A DNA stretch of 64,000 nt from Sphingobium bisphenolivorans (GTDB taxonomy: Bacteria; Pseudomonadota; Alphaproteobacteria; Sphingomonadales; Sphingomonadaceae), in assembly GCF_000412635.1 (NCBI RefSeq), contig NZ_ASTG01000016.1, positions 62,001 through 126,000 of the forward strand. Reading direction: 5' to 3'. How positions within the stretch are numbered: position 1 is the first letter of the stretch; every line of letters starts with the position of its first letter. A program made the translations under genes and the position numbers. The notes below the pieces were generated by a model. That model saw only the letters and a list, made by a program, of their open reading frames with translations. It was not told where the DNA came from and did not search any database. Of the stretch, positions 44,099 to 53,689 are shown piece by piece.

Positions 44099-44623
44099 TT
44101 ATCTCCCCGAATTCAAAGCCGAAGGGCCGGCAAGATATTCCTCGTCGGTGACATGGTCCAGCCAGGTGACGGGCGAGCCGTCCTTGCTTTCCTGGATCGC
44201 GATATGGGTCATGCCCGTCGTTGGCGTGGCGCCGTGCCAGTGCTTCTTGTCCTTGGGACACCAGATCTGGTCGCCGGCACGGAACTCGTGAATCTCGCCG
44301 CCCTCGACCTGTGTCCAGCCGATCCCCTCCGTCACGATCAGCGTCTGGCCGAGCGGGTGCCTGTGCCAGGCAGTGCGGGCGCCTGGCTCGAAATGGACGA
44401 TGGCGCCCCCCACGCGGGACGGCTCGTGGCGCTGGAACTGGCCCGTGATAGTGACCTTACCCGTGAAGAACTCGGCCGGGCCGTCAATGGTTTTCAGGTC
44501 AGCCTTGCGTGTGATTTCCATGATTGGAACTCCTTGTGCTGGAGGGGAGCCGTCCGGCTTCGCGCTCGCCGTTGTCGAGCCGAGGAGCCAGAGAGTGAGT
44601 GCGATGACGCGATGCGGTCTCAT
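44099..44623 (-). CDS. Cupin-domain protein, possibly exported
   Basis: A single-domain cupin. Metal ligands are visible in TAWHRHPLGQTLIVTEG (motif 1) and PKDKKHWHGA (motif 2). Two starts compete. ATG 44623 gives 174 residues with a signal-peptide-like MRPHRVIALTLWLLGSTTASA. ATG 44521 gives 140 residues and has a strong AAGGAG eight bases upstream. Both may be used, giving exported and cytoplasmic forms. The cupin resembles the small mandelonitrile-lyase or quercetinase-like proteins often paired with reductases. It follows the alpha/beta hydrolase by four bases and precedes the alcohol dehydrogenase. Confidence 0.82.
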   Translation of the reverse strand: MRPHRVIALTLWLLGSTTASAKPDGSPPAQGVPIMEITRKADLKTIDGPAEFFTGKVTITGQFQRHEPSRVGGAIVHFEPGARTAWHRHPLGQTLIVTEGIGWTQVEGGEIHEFRAGDQIWCPKDKKHWHGATPTTGMTHIAIQESKDGSPVTWLDHVTDEEYLAGPSALNSGR

Positions 44624-44627
44624 CGCA

Positions 44628-45719
44628 TCATACCAGATGCCGGCGGAAGAAGCCGTCGAGCTTGTCCCAGGGTATGAGGTCGACGCGGTCGTACAGATCG
44701 ACATGTCCTGCACCCTTTACCCAGGCGAGTTCCTTTGGTTCGGCGGCTCTCGCAAATGCGTCCTCGCTGAACTCCCGGCTGTGGGCCTCGTTCCCGGCGA
44801 TGAAGAGCATGGGCCGGGGCGAGATCGTATCGATATCGTTGAACGGATAGAAGTTCATGAACTTGACGTTGCTCGTCAGCGTCGGGTGGGTCGTCGTAAG
44901 CGGCGAACCGTTCTTCGGAGTGAACTCGCCGCGTGGCGTCCGGTAGAAATCGTAAAACTCACGCTGGATCGGGTCTGTCTGCGGGGTCAGTTCATGCGTG
45001 CAGCCGCCGGTATATCCGATCCTACCACCGGCGAATTCGACGTCCCGCTGGTTGGCGGCGGCGGCTATGAACGACTTGCGCTGATCGACTGACACGCCCT
45101 TGCCCAAGCCGCTACGGTTGGCCGCGCCCATGTCGTACATGCTCACTGTCGCGATCGCCCGAAGCCGAGGATCGATCTTGGCGGCGCTGATCGCGAAGCT
45201 GCCGCTGCCGCAGATGCCGATAACGCCGATAGCATCCTTGTCCACCAGCGGCTGGGTGCCGAGAAAGTCGGCCGCGGCGCTGAATGCTTCCGCATACATG
45301 TCGGGCGATACCGCATTGCGGGGCGCGCCCTCGCTTTCGCCCCAGAATGGCAGATCGATCGAGAGCGTGATGAAACCGCGCTCCGCCATCTTGGTCGCAT
45401 AGAGATTGGCGCTCTGCTCCTTCACCGCGCCCATGGGATGGCCAACGATGATGGCGGGATGCCGAGTGCCGCGCGCAACCGTTTTGGGCGCGAACAGGTT
45501 GCCGGCGATTTTCATCCGGAACTGGTCGCTGAAGGTGACCTTGTCGATTGTCACCTTGTCGCTGACATAGAAATTGTCTGCATCTTTGATCATGGTTCTT
45601 GCCTCTGCGATTGGGGAGGTGAGGATGGGCAGGCAGAGTGCCGTGACACCTGCTCCGCGCAGCATCGTGCGACGATCGAGCTCCAGCGCGCTCCGGTGAG
45701 TGGCGTTGGCGGTGATCAT
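44628..45719 (-). CDS. Alpha/beta hydrolase (dienelactone hydrolase-like), exported
   Basis: A 363-residue hydrolase. A twin-arginine-like leader (LDRRTMLRGAGVTALCLPIL, residues 14-33) predicts export. The nucleophile elbow is GICGSG with Cys170, as in the GICASGG subgroup; the oxyanion region is VGHPMGAVKEQ and the catalytic His lies in GAGHVDLYD near the C-terminus. It overlaps the MFS gene by four bases (ATGA). The same-strand neighbours suggest it opens or cleaves an ester or lactone before or after transport. The nucleophile being Cys rather than Ser is the family pattern, not a defect. Confidence 0.83.
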   Translation of the reverse strand: MITANATHRSALELDRRTMLRGAGVTALCLPILTSPIAEARTMIKDADNFYVSDKVTIDKVTFSDQFRMKIAGNLFAPKTVARGTRHPAIIVGHPMGAVKEQSANLYATKMAERGFITLSIDLPFWGESEGAPRNAVSPDMYAEAFSAAADFLGTQPLVDKDAIGVIGICGSGSFAISAAKIDPRLRAIATVSMYDMGAANRSGLGKGVSVDQRKSFIAAAANQRDVEFAGGRIGYTGGCTHELTPQTDPIQREFYDFYRTPRGEFTPKNGSPLTTTHPTLTSNVKFMNFYPFNDIDTISPRPMLFIAGNEAHSREFSEDAFARAAEPKELAWVKGAGHVDLYDRVDLIPWDKLDGFFRRHLV

Positions 45720-46945
45720 GCCGTTGCTCCTGCCAATGTGTTCTTCATCGCCCGCCTTGCGCTCGTCGCTCCCACCAGGGCTGATGCGCCGAGCAGGACG
45801 GCAGCAGCGATGAAGGTAGCGCGGTAGCCGCCCGTGTCGAACAGCAGGCCGCCGCCCGCTGCGCCCAAGGTGATCGCGAGCTGGATGACCGCGACCATCA
45901 GTCCGCCGCCGGCCTCCGCATCATCGGGCAAGGCGCGGCTGAGCCAGGTCCACCAGGCGACCGGCACGGCGGTTCCGATCATGCCCCAGGCGGCGAGCAG
46001 CAGGGCGGTGGCTGTGGGAACGGTGCCGAGCAGTGTGAGCGCAAGCGCGATACCCGCCATCAGGAGCGGCGTGAGCATGAGGATGGCGGCAAGACTGGCA
46101 GCGATGGCGCGACCGATCAGCCACGTCCCCAACAATCCCGCCCCGCCCATCATGAACAATATCAGCGAGAGAAGCGAGACGCTCAGGCCGGTGGTGCCTT
46201 CGAGAAACGGCCGGAGATAGGTGAACAGGGCGAACTGGCCCATGAACAGCAGCGCGACTGCCAGCATTCCGCCGCGAGTCACCGGGCGGGCCAGCAGACC
46301 GAGCGCGTTGGCGTCCGACCCATTGCGATCGGAGGGCATTGCCGGCAGCGTCAGCCATTGCCATGCAAAGGTGACGGCAGCGAGCGGAACGACGGCGAAG
46401 AAGGCGCCCCGCCACCCGATAAATTGGCCGAGGAAGCTGCCGAGCGGCGCCGCGATCGTCGTCGCAAGCGCGTTTCCGCCATTAAGCATTGCAAGTGCGC
46501 GCGGCACCTGATCCTCTGGCACGAGGCGCATGACCGTGGCGGCAGACATCGACCAGAAGCCCCCGATCACGACGCCAATCAGGGCGCGACCGATCATCAG
46601 CACAGTGTAACTGGGGGCAAGCGCTACGGTGACGCCCGATGCCAGCATCAATGCTGTAAGGCCAAGCAGCAGGCGGCGGCGGTCGATCCCGCGGGCGATC
46701 GTGGCGATCGACAGGCTGGCGATGACGGCGAACAGCCCGGAGATGGAGATGGCCTGCCCGGCCGCGCCCTCGCTAAGATGGAGGTCCGACGCAATCGGGG
46801 TCAGGATACTGATCGGCATGAACTCCGATGCGATCAGTGTTGAAACGCAAAGTGTCAGGGCGAAAACGGCGCTCCAGCCCGAGCGCGGCTCAACATCCAT
46901 CTCTGTGGAGGTCGGCGGTTCCGAGATGCCGGCGGTGTGAGCCAT
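45716..46945 (-). CDS. MFS transporter, drug:H+ antiporter-1 type
   Basis: A 409-residue inner-membrane protein with about twelve transmembrane helices. Family motifs include the loop 2-3 motif ARGIDRRRLLLG and the helix 4-5 segment GRALIGVVIGGFWSM, typical of AraJ/NepI/PbuE-like exporters. The leader (residues 1-22) is polar and cytoplasmic. It is the first gene of the minus-strand operon and overlaps the hydrolase start by four bases. It may export a product or sugar-like compound; many relatives are annotated only as efflux pumps. Confidence 0.87.
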   Translation of the reverse strand: MAHTAGISEPPTSTEMDVEPRSGWSAVFALTLCVSTLIASEFMPISILTPIASDLHLSEGAAGQAISISGLFAVIASLSIATIARGIDRRRLLLGLTALMLASGVTVALAPSYTVLMIGRALIGVVIGGFWSMSAATVMRLVPEDQVPRALAMLNGGNALATTIAAPLGSFLGQFIGWRGAFFAVVPLAAVTFAWQWLTLPAMPSDRNGSDANALGLLARPVTRGGMLAVALLFMGQFALFTYLRPFLEGTTGLSVSLLSLILFMMGGAGLLGTWLIGRAIAASLAAILMLTPLLMAGIALALTLLGTVPTATALLLAAWGMIGTAVPVAWWTWLSRALPDDAEAGGGLMVAVIQLAITLGAAGGGLLFDTGGYRATFIAAAVLLGASALVGATSARRAMKNTLAGATA

Positions 46946-47140
46946 GTACGAGCCTCAATGTCAAATGATCCCACGACATCAGTCGCGGTCGAGATCTCGC
47001 ATATAGCCGAAGCTTTCAGGCGAAATTAGTCCTTCACGGATTGATGCGTCGTTGAGCTGTGCTCAACACACTTGGTGGAACGATCAGCGTGCGGGCGATG
47101 GCAGGGCATTATGCGACTACATATTGCCCTGCCAAAGCCA

Positions 47141-48217
47141 TCACCGCACGGCGGCTGCAATTGCGGCGGCGCATTCTTCCGTATTGGCAGTGCCGCCCAG
47201 ATCGCGCGTGCGCAGATTGTCCTGAGCCAGCACCTCCTCGATCGCAGACACGACCGCCGCGGCGGCATCGGTTTCGCCCAGATGGTCGAGCATCATGGCG
47301 CCGCACCAGATCTGACCTACCGGATTGGCGATGCCCTTGCCGGCGATGTCGGGAGCCGAGCCGTGGACCGGCTCGAACAGGGATGGCTTGGATCGGTCGG
47401 GATTGATGTTGCCGCAGGGCGCGATGCCGATCGTGCCGGTGCAGGCTGGGCCTAGGTCGGACAGGATATCGCCGAACAGGTTGGAGGCGACGACGACGTC
47501 GAAGCGGTCCGGGTTCATCACGAACTGCGCGGCGAGAATGTCGATATGATATTTGTCCGAGCGGACCTCGGGATAATTTTTCGCCATTTCCTCGACTCGG
47601 CCATCCCACCAGGGCATGGTAATGGCGATACCGTTGGACTTGGTGGCCGAAGTGATGTGCTTCTTCGGACGCGCCTGGGCGAGATCAAAGGCATATTTCA
47701 GGAGGCGGTCGGTGCCGAAGCGCGTCATCACCGTCTCCTGCAGCACGATCTCGCGGTCGGTGCCGGGGAAGGAGATGCCGCCGATAGCCGAATATTCGCC
47801 CTCGGTATTCTCGCGCACGATCATCATGTCGATGTCGCCGGGCTTGCGGCCCGCCAGCGGGCAGGGGACGCCCGGCATCAGGCGAACCGGGCGCAGGTTG
47901 ACATATTGGTCATATTCGCGGCGGAACTGGATCAGCGAGCCCCAGAGCGAGATATGGTCGGGCACGGTGTCGGGCCAGCCGACCGCGCCGAAATAAATGG
48001 CGTCGGCGTCGCCGATCTGCGCCTTCCAATCATCAGGCATCATCTGACCATGTTCGGCATAATATTCGCAGCAGGCGAAATCATGCCATTGCTGCTCGAT
48101 GGTAAAGCCATAAGCGGCGGCGGCGGCTTCCAGCACCTGGATGCCGCCGGGCACGACTTCCTTGCCGATACCATCGCCGGGAATGACGGCGATGCGATAG
48201 CTTTTCTTCTCACTCAT
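47141..48217 (-). CDS. Tartrate dehydrogenase / isopropylmalate dehydrogenase family protein
   Basis: A 358-residue NAD-dependent beta-decarboxylating dehydrogenase. Motifs are VIPGDGIGKEVVP at the start, the substrate-binding IVRENTEGEYS, ASNLFGDILSDLG with metal-binding aspartates, and EPVHGSAPDIAGKGIANP for NAD. The RENTEGEYS loop matches the tartrate or D-malate class better than leucine-biosynthesis LeuB. AAGGAACATAGG precedes the ATG. It lies 28 bases behind the semialdehyde dehydrogenase, in one probable operon, so it may oxidise a hydroxy-diacid formed by that pathway. The 195 bases to the MFS gene show nothing notable. Confidence 0.88.
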   Translation of the reverse strand: MSEKKSYRIAVIPGDGIGKEVVPGGIQVLEAAAAAYGFTIEQQWHDFACCEYYAEHGQMMPDDWKAQIGDADAIYFGAVGWPDTVPDHISLWGSLIQFRREYDQYVNLRPVRLMPGVPCPLAGRKPGDIDMMIVRENTEGEYSAIGGISFPGTDREIVLQETVMTRFGTDRLLKYAFDLAQARPKKHITSATKSNGIAITMPWWDGRVEEMAKNYPEVRSDKYHIDILAAQFVMNPDRFDVVVASNLFGDILSDLGPACTGTIGIAPCGNINPDRSKPSLFEPVHGSAPDIAGKGIANPVGQIWCGAMMLDHLGETDAAAAVVSAIEEVLAQDNLRTRDLGGTANTEECAAAIAAAVR

Positions 48218-48245
48218 CCTATGTTCCTTGTGGATATGATCTGCG

Positions 48246-49736
48246 TCAGGCGGGCTTCAGGCCGGCCCAGTGGAATGCCTTGGTTTCGAGATATTCCTCG
48301 ATCCCCTCGCGCCCGCCTTCGCGGCCGAGGCCGGAATGCTTGACGCCCCCGAACGGCGCCATCTCCATCGCGATGCTGCCGGTGTTGAGCCCGACCATGC
48401 CGAAGTCGAGCGCCTCTCCCACCCGCCAGGCGCGGTGGAGGTCGTCCGTGTAGAAATAGGCGGCAAGGCCAAACGGCGTCCCATTGGCGAGCGCGACCGC
48501 ATCCTGCTCCTCCTCGAAGCGGAAGACCGGAGCGACCGGGCCGAACGTCTCCTCGCTCGCCAGCAGCATGTCGGGCGTGGCGCCGGTGATGAGCACCGGC
48601 TGAGTGTAGCTGTCGCCCGGCACCTCAGCGGCGGCGGCGACGCGGGCGCCCTTGCCGACGGCGTCAGCGACATGCTGCGCCACCTTGTCCCGCGCCGCCT
48701 GGTTGATGAGGGGGCCGATGCCGACGCCGGGCGCGACGCCTGGTCCGACCTTCAGCGCGGCGATCGCGATCCCCAGCTTCTCGACGAAGCGGTCGTGGAT
48801 GCCCGATTGCACGAAGATGCGGTTGGCGCAGACGCAGGTCTGGCCGGCGTTGCGGAACTTGCTCGACATGACGCCGTCGACGGCCAGGTCGACATCGGCG
48901 TCGTCAAAGACGATGAAGGGCGCATTGCCGCCCAGTTCCAGGCTGAGCTTCTTGATCGTGTCCGCACATTGCCGCATCAGCAGGGCGCCGACGCGCGTCG
49001 AGCCGGTGAAGGTCAGCTTGCGCACGATCGGACTCTGCGTCAGTTCCTGCCCGATTTCCTCCGGCCGCCCCGTGACGGTGTTCAGCACGCCCGCCGGAAC
49101 ACCCGCCCGCTCGGCCAGCAGCCCCAGTGCAAGAGCGGTGAAGGGCGTCAGGTCCGAAGGCTTGACGACGATCGTGCAGCCTGCGGCGAGGGCGGGTGCA
49201 ACCTTCCGCGTGATCATCGCCGCCGGGAAGTTCCAGGGGGTGATCGCCGCGCACACGCCGACCGGCTCTCTGCGCACCATGATCCGGCGATCAGCCGTCG
49301 GGGCGGGAATGTCATGACCGCTGACGCGCCGGCCTTCCTCCGCGAACCATTTGATGAAGGTGGCGGCGTAGCGGATCTCGCCTGCTGCCTCGTCCAGGGG
49401 CTTGCCCTGCTCGGCGGTCATGATGCGGGCGAGGTCGTCCACATTGGCGAGCACCAGATCATGCCAGCGCTCGATGATGGCGGCGCGTTCCCCCGCGGTG
49501 CGGGCGCGCCAGGCAGGGAGCGCCGCAGCCGCCGCGTCGATGGCGCGCCGGGTGTCGGCGGCGCCGCAATCGGGGACGGTGCCAATTGTTTTCCCGCTGG
49601 CCGGGTCGGTCACGATAAGCGTCGCGCCGCTCTGCGCCGCGACCCACTCGCCCGCGATCTGCGCCCGTTCGATGAGGAGCGCAGGGTCCACAAGATCGGA
49701 AGCGGAAAGAATCACCGGAGAATGTCCGCCTGGCAC
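48246..49736 (-). CDS. NAD(P)-dependent succinate-semialdehyde dehydrogenase type ALDH
   Basis: A 496-residue aldehyde dehydrogenase. Catalytic residues are Cys301 (GQTCVCAN) and Glu267 (LELGGNAP); Lys192 (VVKPSDLTP) binds the cofactor, and ITPWNFP and FTGSTRVG are intact. The CVC pair next to the nucleophile is typical of GabD-type enzymes. The start is a GTG with no clear ribosome site, and an in-frame GTG 21 bases later is also possible. It is followed by the tartrate-type dehydrogenase. A second, closely similar SSADH begins at 62592 in this same window. Confidence 0.89.
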   Translation of the reverse strand: MPGGHSPVILSASDLVDPALLIERAQIAGEWVAAQSGATLIVTDPASGKTIGTVPDCGAADTRRAIDAAAAALPAWRARTAGERAAIIERWHDLVLANVDDLARIMTAEQGKPLDEAAGEIRYAATFIKWFAEEGRRVSGHDIPAPTADRRIMVRREPVGVCAAITPWNFPAAMITRKVAPALAAGCTIVVKPSDLTPFTALALGLLAERAGVPAGVLNTVTGRPEEIGQELTQSPIVRKLTFTGSTRVGALLMRQCADTIKKLSLELGGNAPFIVFDDADVDLAVDGVMSSKFRNAGQTCVCANRIFVQSGIHDRFVEKLGIAIAALKVGPGVAPGVGIGPLINQAARDKVAQHVADAVGKGARVAAAAEVPGDSYTQPVLITGATPDMLLASEETFGPVAPVFRFEEEQDAVALANGTPFGLAAYFYTDDLHRAWRVGEALDFGMVGLNTGSIAMEMAPFGGVKHSGLGREGGREGIEEYLETKAFHWAGLKPA

Positions 49737-49894
49737 TATCTTGTTTTCCCTATCGCTGGCGGTACGCGGCCGCCCAGTTGCTGTATCGAGATGAGATGGG
49801 GTGTTACCGGCACCTGGGGCAACCCTGATCGAAGGTCGGGGATGTAGGGGTATAAGGCCCCGTTATCCCCCGACCCCGGCAGCGGCTGAACGCG

Positions 49895-49939
49895 AAAACC
49901 CGGCGGCGCCTATCCTCAAAGGAGCAACACCGCCGGGTT
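49895..49939 (-). terminator. Intrinsic terminator for the receptor at 49976-52186
   Basis: AACCCGGCGG (49897-49906) and CCGCCGGGTT (49930-49939) form a perfect 10-bp stem with a 23-base loop. Read on the minus strand it is followed by TTTTCGCG, 37 bases behind the receptor stop. It separates the receptor from the SSADH gene, which then needs its own promoter in 49737-49894. Confidence 0.7.
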
Positions 49940-49975
49940 CACGTTCATGTCATGGAGCGATCGGCTCCGAAGGCA

Positions 49976-52186
49976 TCAGAACTTATATTTGGCCGAGACA
50001 CCGTAGGTGATGGGCGGATTGTCATAAGTCGTGATGTATCCCAGCGGCGACGATGCGGTCGAGTAGGAGATCACCTTGTTGTTCAGCAGGTTGCGGACGA
50101 AGACGCCGATTGTGAAATCATCGTCGGGAAGCGTCCAGTTCGCGGCAAGGTTGATGTTCGTATAGCCCTTCTGCTTGACTACATTGTCCGGGTCGAAGGC
50201 GTAGTTGCCATTATAGGCGACGGCCGCGTTCAGGTTGATCTCACCGAAGGACACTTGCTTCGTATAGTCGAGCGCGGCGTTCGCCACGAACTTCTGCGAA
50301 AGCGGCAGGCGATTGCCGCTGACGTCGCCAAAGCGCGTGCCGATGCCTCCCGTCGGCTGCGTGAAGCTGATGACCGCGCCCGGATAGCTGGTGAACTCCG
50401 CGTGCAGCACCTCGGCGCTGCCCATGAAGCGCAGTTCCGGCGTGAGCTGCGCCTCGAAGTCCATGTCCACGCCGTACAGTTCCGCCTTGGCGCCGTTCGT
50501 GATGACCGGTGCCGCCGCGCTCAGCTGGAGGACCTGGAGATTGTCGTACTTATAGTAGAAGCCGGCGATGTTCAGGCGCAGCTTACGATCCAGCAGCGTG
50601 GTCTTCAGGCCCGCTTCATAGGCGTCCAGCCGCTCGGGCTTGTAGGGCGGGTTCGCAGGGTTGGCGAGGTTGAAGCCGCCGCTCTTGAAGCCGCGGTTCC
50701 ACGACACATAGCCCAGAATATCGTCGCTGAACTTGTGATCGAGGGCGATACGCCATGTCGGCCGCTTGGCGGTGATCGACGCGCCGTCGACCGCCGGGAT
50801 GCTGTTCGGGACGAAAGTGCCGTCCGCGCGGGTCGAAGGCCAGCGGGAGTCGAGCGAGCGCTTTTCATAGGTCCAGCGCGCGCCAAGGGTCAGCCGCGTT
50901 GCAGGCAGGATCTCGAAATCCGCCTGGGCATAGGGCGCGACGGAGTCCACCGTCTCCTTGCTGAAGAGGTCGCGGGTGACATAGGAAGCTGGCGACGTGA
51001 TGTAGAGCGGCGTCCCGAAGTCGCGGTGCATCGGATCGAGCGCGTTGGTGTAGTGGAAGTAGAAGGCCCCGACCGCCCAGTTGAGCGGGCTGCCTTCGGC
51101 AGACGTCAGCTGTACTTCCTGCGAGAAGCTTTCGCCCTTGTTGTGGCTGGTGTCGAGGCGATGACCTGCTGCGCGCGTCATATCGGCATCGATGATGTAG
51201 CCGGTGGTGAACTTGCGATAGGCGGTGATGCTCTGAAACTTGCCGAAACCAAATTCATGGTTGATCGTCAGGCTCGCGCCTCCGCCATCATAGCGGTTCA
51301 GGGAATCGACATTGTTGTAGCTGTCATGCACGCCTGGCGGCTGGACATAGGGGACCAGCGGGTTGACGGTCGTGCCAGGGAAGGCACGGAAATAGGCGCC
51401 CAGATTGTCCCTGCGCGACGTATAGTCGCCGATCAGCGTAATGTCGGTATTGTCGCCGGGCTCGAACAGCAGTTTGCCACGGATCGCCGCGATATGGTCG
51501 ATCTTGTAGGTGTCCTTGCCGGTGGTGTAGTTCTTGCCCCAGCCTTCGCCCTGCGTGGTGTAGTTGCCGGAAAGGCTGAAGGCGAGCGTGTCGCTGAGCG
51601 GCCCGGTGATGTAGGCGCCGGTGCGCAGCGTCGCATATTGATCGACATTGGCGTTCACCTCGCCACTCCAGCTATGGGAGGGCGCGCGGGTGGTGATCTG
51701 GATAACGCCGGCGGTCGCGTTGCGGCCGAACAGGGTGCCCTGCGGACCCTTGAGCACGGCAACCTGCTCGATATCGTTCAGTTCGCGGCGGGCGTCGCTC
51801 TGGTTCGCATAATAGACGCCGTCGATATAGAGGGCGACCGCGTTCTCGACGTTGGAGGTCGAGGTGCCAACGCCACGAATGGAGGGCTGAAACTGCGAGC
51901 TGGTGGTCTTGATGTTGACGCCTGCGAAGGTCGTCTTGAGGTCCTCGGTCGTGACCACCCCGGCCTTGGCGAGGGATTCTCCAAGGACTGCGGAGATGGC
52001 GATCGGGACATCTTGAACATTCTGCGCGCGCTTCTGCGCGGTGACGACGATATCCTGCAATCCGCCGGAGGCCTGCGCGTCCTGGGGCGCCTCAGTGGTC
52101 TGCGCCATGGCGGGGGCTGACGTCATCAGCATCAGCGAAACTACGCCCAGGCTGGTCATGCCGAAATGCTTGTATGTCTTTTTCAT
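49976..52186 (-). CDS. TonB-dependent outer-membrane receptor
   Basis: A 736-residue receptor with signal peptide MKKTYKHFGMTSLGVVSLML ending at AMAQ, TonB-box-like LQDIVVTAQKRAQN, plug QVAVLKGPQGTLFGRNATAG, a barrel, and terminal SAKYKF. GGGAGGGG precedes ATG 52186. It lies inside the catabolic locus and is flanked by the oxidoreductase genes, so it may import the growth substrate of this region. It lacks the close Fur-like palindrome seen at two other receptors, which supports substrate rather than iron uptake, though only weakly. Confidence 0.92.
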   Translation of the reverse strand: MKKTYKHFGMTSLGVVSLMLMTSAPAMAQTTEAPQDAQASGGLQDIVVTAQKRAQNVQDVPIAISAVLGESLAKAGVVTTEDLKTTFAGVNIKTTSSQFQPSIRGVGTSTSNVENAVALYIDGVYYANQSDARRELNDIEQVAVLKGPQGTLFGRNATAGVIQITTRAPSHSWSGEVNANVDQYATLRTGAYITGPLSDTLAFSLSGNYTTQGEGWGKNYTTGKDTYKIDHIAAIRGKLLFEPGDNTDITLIGDYTSRRDNLGAYFRAFPGTTVNPLVPYVQPPGVHDSYNNVDSLNRYDGGGASLTINHEFGFGKFQSITAYRKFTTGYIIDADMTRAAGHRLDTSHNKGESFSQEVQLTSAEGSPLNWAVGAFYFHYTNALDPMHRDFGTPLYITSPASYVTRDLFSKETVDSVAPYAQADFEILPATRLTLGARWTYEKRSLDSRWPSTRADGTFVPNSIPAVDGASITAKRPTWRIALDHKFSDDILGYVSWNRGFKSGGFNLANPANPPYKPERLDAYEAGLKTTLLDRKLRLNIAGFYYKYDNLQVLQLSAAAPVITNGAKAELYGVDMDFEAQLTPELRFMGSAEVLHAEFTSYPGAVISFTQPTGGIGTRFGDVSGNRLPLSQKFVANAALDYTKQVSFGEINLNAAVAYNGNYAFDPDNVVKQKGYTNINLAANWTLPDDDFTIGVFVRNLLNNKVISYSTASSPLGYITTYDNPPITYGVSAKYKF

Positions 52187-52650
52187 AGTAAACCCCTCCC
52201 TTTTTCAGAGCTTATGTGTCCGGGCGAAATATTCATTCTGCCATTCGGCCGGATGTGGCGATCAGAACCGCGAGCCAAGAGACAGCACGGATCATTCCGT
52301 GCGACCTTAGCCGTCGGTCCGGCGGTTTATGAGAGCTATGCTCTCGATGTAGAGGCATCCCAAAGGCCGTCGATCACGGCCGTCCGGGCTTTCAGATGAA
52401 GGGGAGCGGCGGGATGCTGGCGATATTTCGAACCTTTGGTCGAAGATTGCCCATCCATGCCCGTTTCAACAGGCGGTCGTGCCTGCATGACTACTCTCCA
52501 CTTCGTCCGGCGTTATTTGTCTTGAGCAAGACCTTATAACAATGATTACAACCGCGATAGATGGGCTGTGACGGCGGTATAACTTCCTATTATATGCCCA
52601 GCTCTTGGAAATCGCGGGCGAAGATCTGCCCGCGATTTCAATGCCGTGCC
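52187..52650. promoter_or_regulatory. Intergenic region upstream of receptor
   Basis: A 464-base gap between the ketopantoate-reductase-like gene's 3' end and the receptor start. It should hold the receptor promoter and the termination signal of the upstream operon. The stretch near 52516-52555 is AT-richer and contains AACAATGATTACA (52538-52550), a poor match to the palindrome found at the other receptors. No gene is seen. Confidence 0.4.
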
Positions 52651-53628
52651 TCAGTCTTTGTACAGTCCTGCCGCGCGGGCGCGCTGAACGGCGAGGCCGA
52701 CGATAAGGTCGAGCGTCGGCGTCGCTACCCCCGTCATCCGCGCAAGTTCGAGCGGCACGGCCAGCAGCGCATCGACTTCCATCGAGCGGCCGAGCATCAG
52801 GTCTTGCAGGATGCTCTGCTTGTGGGTCGAAACCTTGAGCCGCGACAGTCCTTCCTGCGGATCACCGGCGTCGGATCCAAGCGCAGACGCGATAGCCACG
52901 CCTTCAAGCGCGATTCGCTCCGCCGCCTGCGCAACCGCCGGGTTCGCCAGCGCTTCGCCCATCGGGGAAGCGGTGAGGATACCGAGCGAGCCGCCGACCA
53001 GGTTCATCAGCAGCTTTTCCCAGATGCCGTCACGGATCTTGTCCGTTACTTCGATCTCCAGGCCGCCTGCGGTCAGTGCCGCCGCCAGGGCGTCGAGAAC
53101 GCTGTCCGCCGCGCCGTCCGGACGGCCAAGGATGATCCGGTTGCGCGGATTGGCCGCCTTGATGATGCCGGGTTCGATGACCGTGCAGGCGGTGTGTGCG
53201 ACCGCGCCGATCGCCCGTTCAGGGCCGATCTTGTCCCACACTGTCCCATCGGGATCGATCTTCGGTAGCCGGGTTCCGTCGAGCGGCCCGCCCTCCGCAT
53301 GGAAATACCACCAGGGTATCCCGTTCATGACGAACACGACCGGCGTGTCGGGGCCCAGCAAGGGCGCGATGTTCGCCGCCACCTGCGACAGGGCCGGCGC
53401 CTTCACCGTCACGATCACCACGTCCTGCACGCCCAGGGCATGCGGATCGTCGCTCGCGTTCGGATGGGAATGGAGCAGGCCGTCCTTCGTCTGTACGCGA
53501 AGGCCCTTCTCCCTGATCGCGGCGAGATGTTCGCCCCGCGCGACAACCGAAACCTCGGCGCCGCCTTCGGCCAGCCGGCCCGCGATGTGCCCGCCGACCG
53601 CACCGGCGCCATAGACGCATATCTTCAT
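52651..53628 (-). CDS. Ketopantoate reductase (ApbA/PanE) family protein
   Basis: A 325-residue NADPH-binding reductase. The Rossmann motif is VYGAGAVGGHIAGRL; NGIPWWYFH is the family NG(I/V) region; KLLMNLVGGSLG carries the conserved Lys and Asn of the active site, and a helical C-terminal domain follows. AAGGGAG lies nine bases before ATG 53628; an ATG two codons upstream is possible. In this catabolic context it is probably not for pantothenate but reduces or oxidises a 2-keto/2-hydroxy acid of the pathway. It is the last gene of the left arm before the receptor. Confidence 0.86.
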   Translation of the reverse strand: MKICVYGAGAVGGHIAGRLAEGGAEVSVVARGEHLAAIREKGLRVQTKDGLLHSHPNASDDPHALGVQDVVIVTVKAPALSQVAANIAPLLGPDTPVVFVMNGIPWWYFHAEGGPLDGTRLPKIDPDGTVWDKIGPERAIGAVAHTACTVIEPGIIKAANPRNRIILGRPDGAADSVLDALAAALTAGGLEIEVTDKIRDGIWEKLLMNLVGGSLGILTASPMGEALANPAVAQAAERIALEGVAIASALGSDAGDPQEGLSRLKVSTHKQSILQDLMLGRSMEVDALLAVPLELARMTGVATPTLDLIVGLAVQRARAAGLYKD

Positions 53629-53689
53629 CTGCATTGACTCCCTTGGCTGCCTGCTACCCAGCTTTTGGCGGCAGGCGCTGGAACATGGT

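Noticed and set aside
49952-52120. A 722-residue plus-strand open frame opposite the receptor at 49976-52186
   Set aside because: Shadow frame with repeated short charged words and no recognisable domain.
52538-52550. AACAATGATTACA as a third Fur-like site
   Set aside because: Only 9 of 13 bases match, the arms do not pair fully, and it lies about 350 bases from the receptor start.
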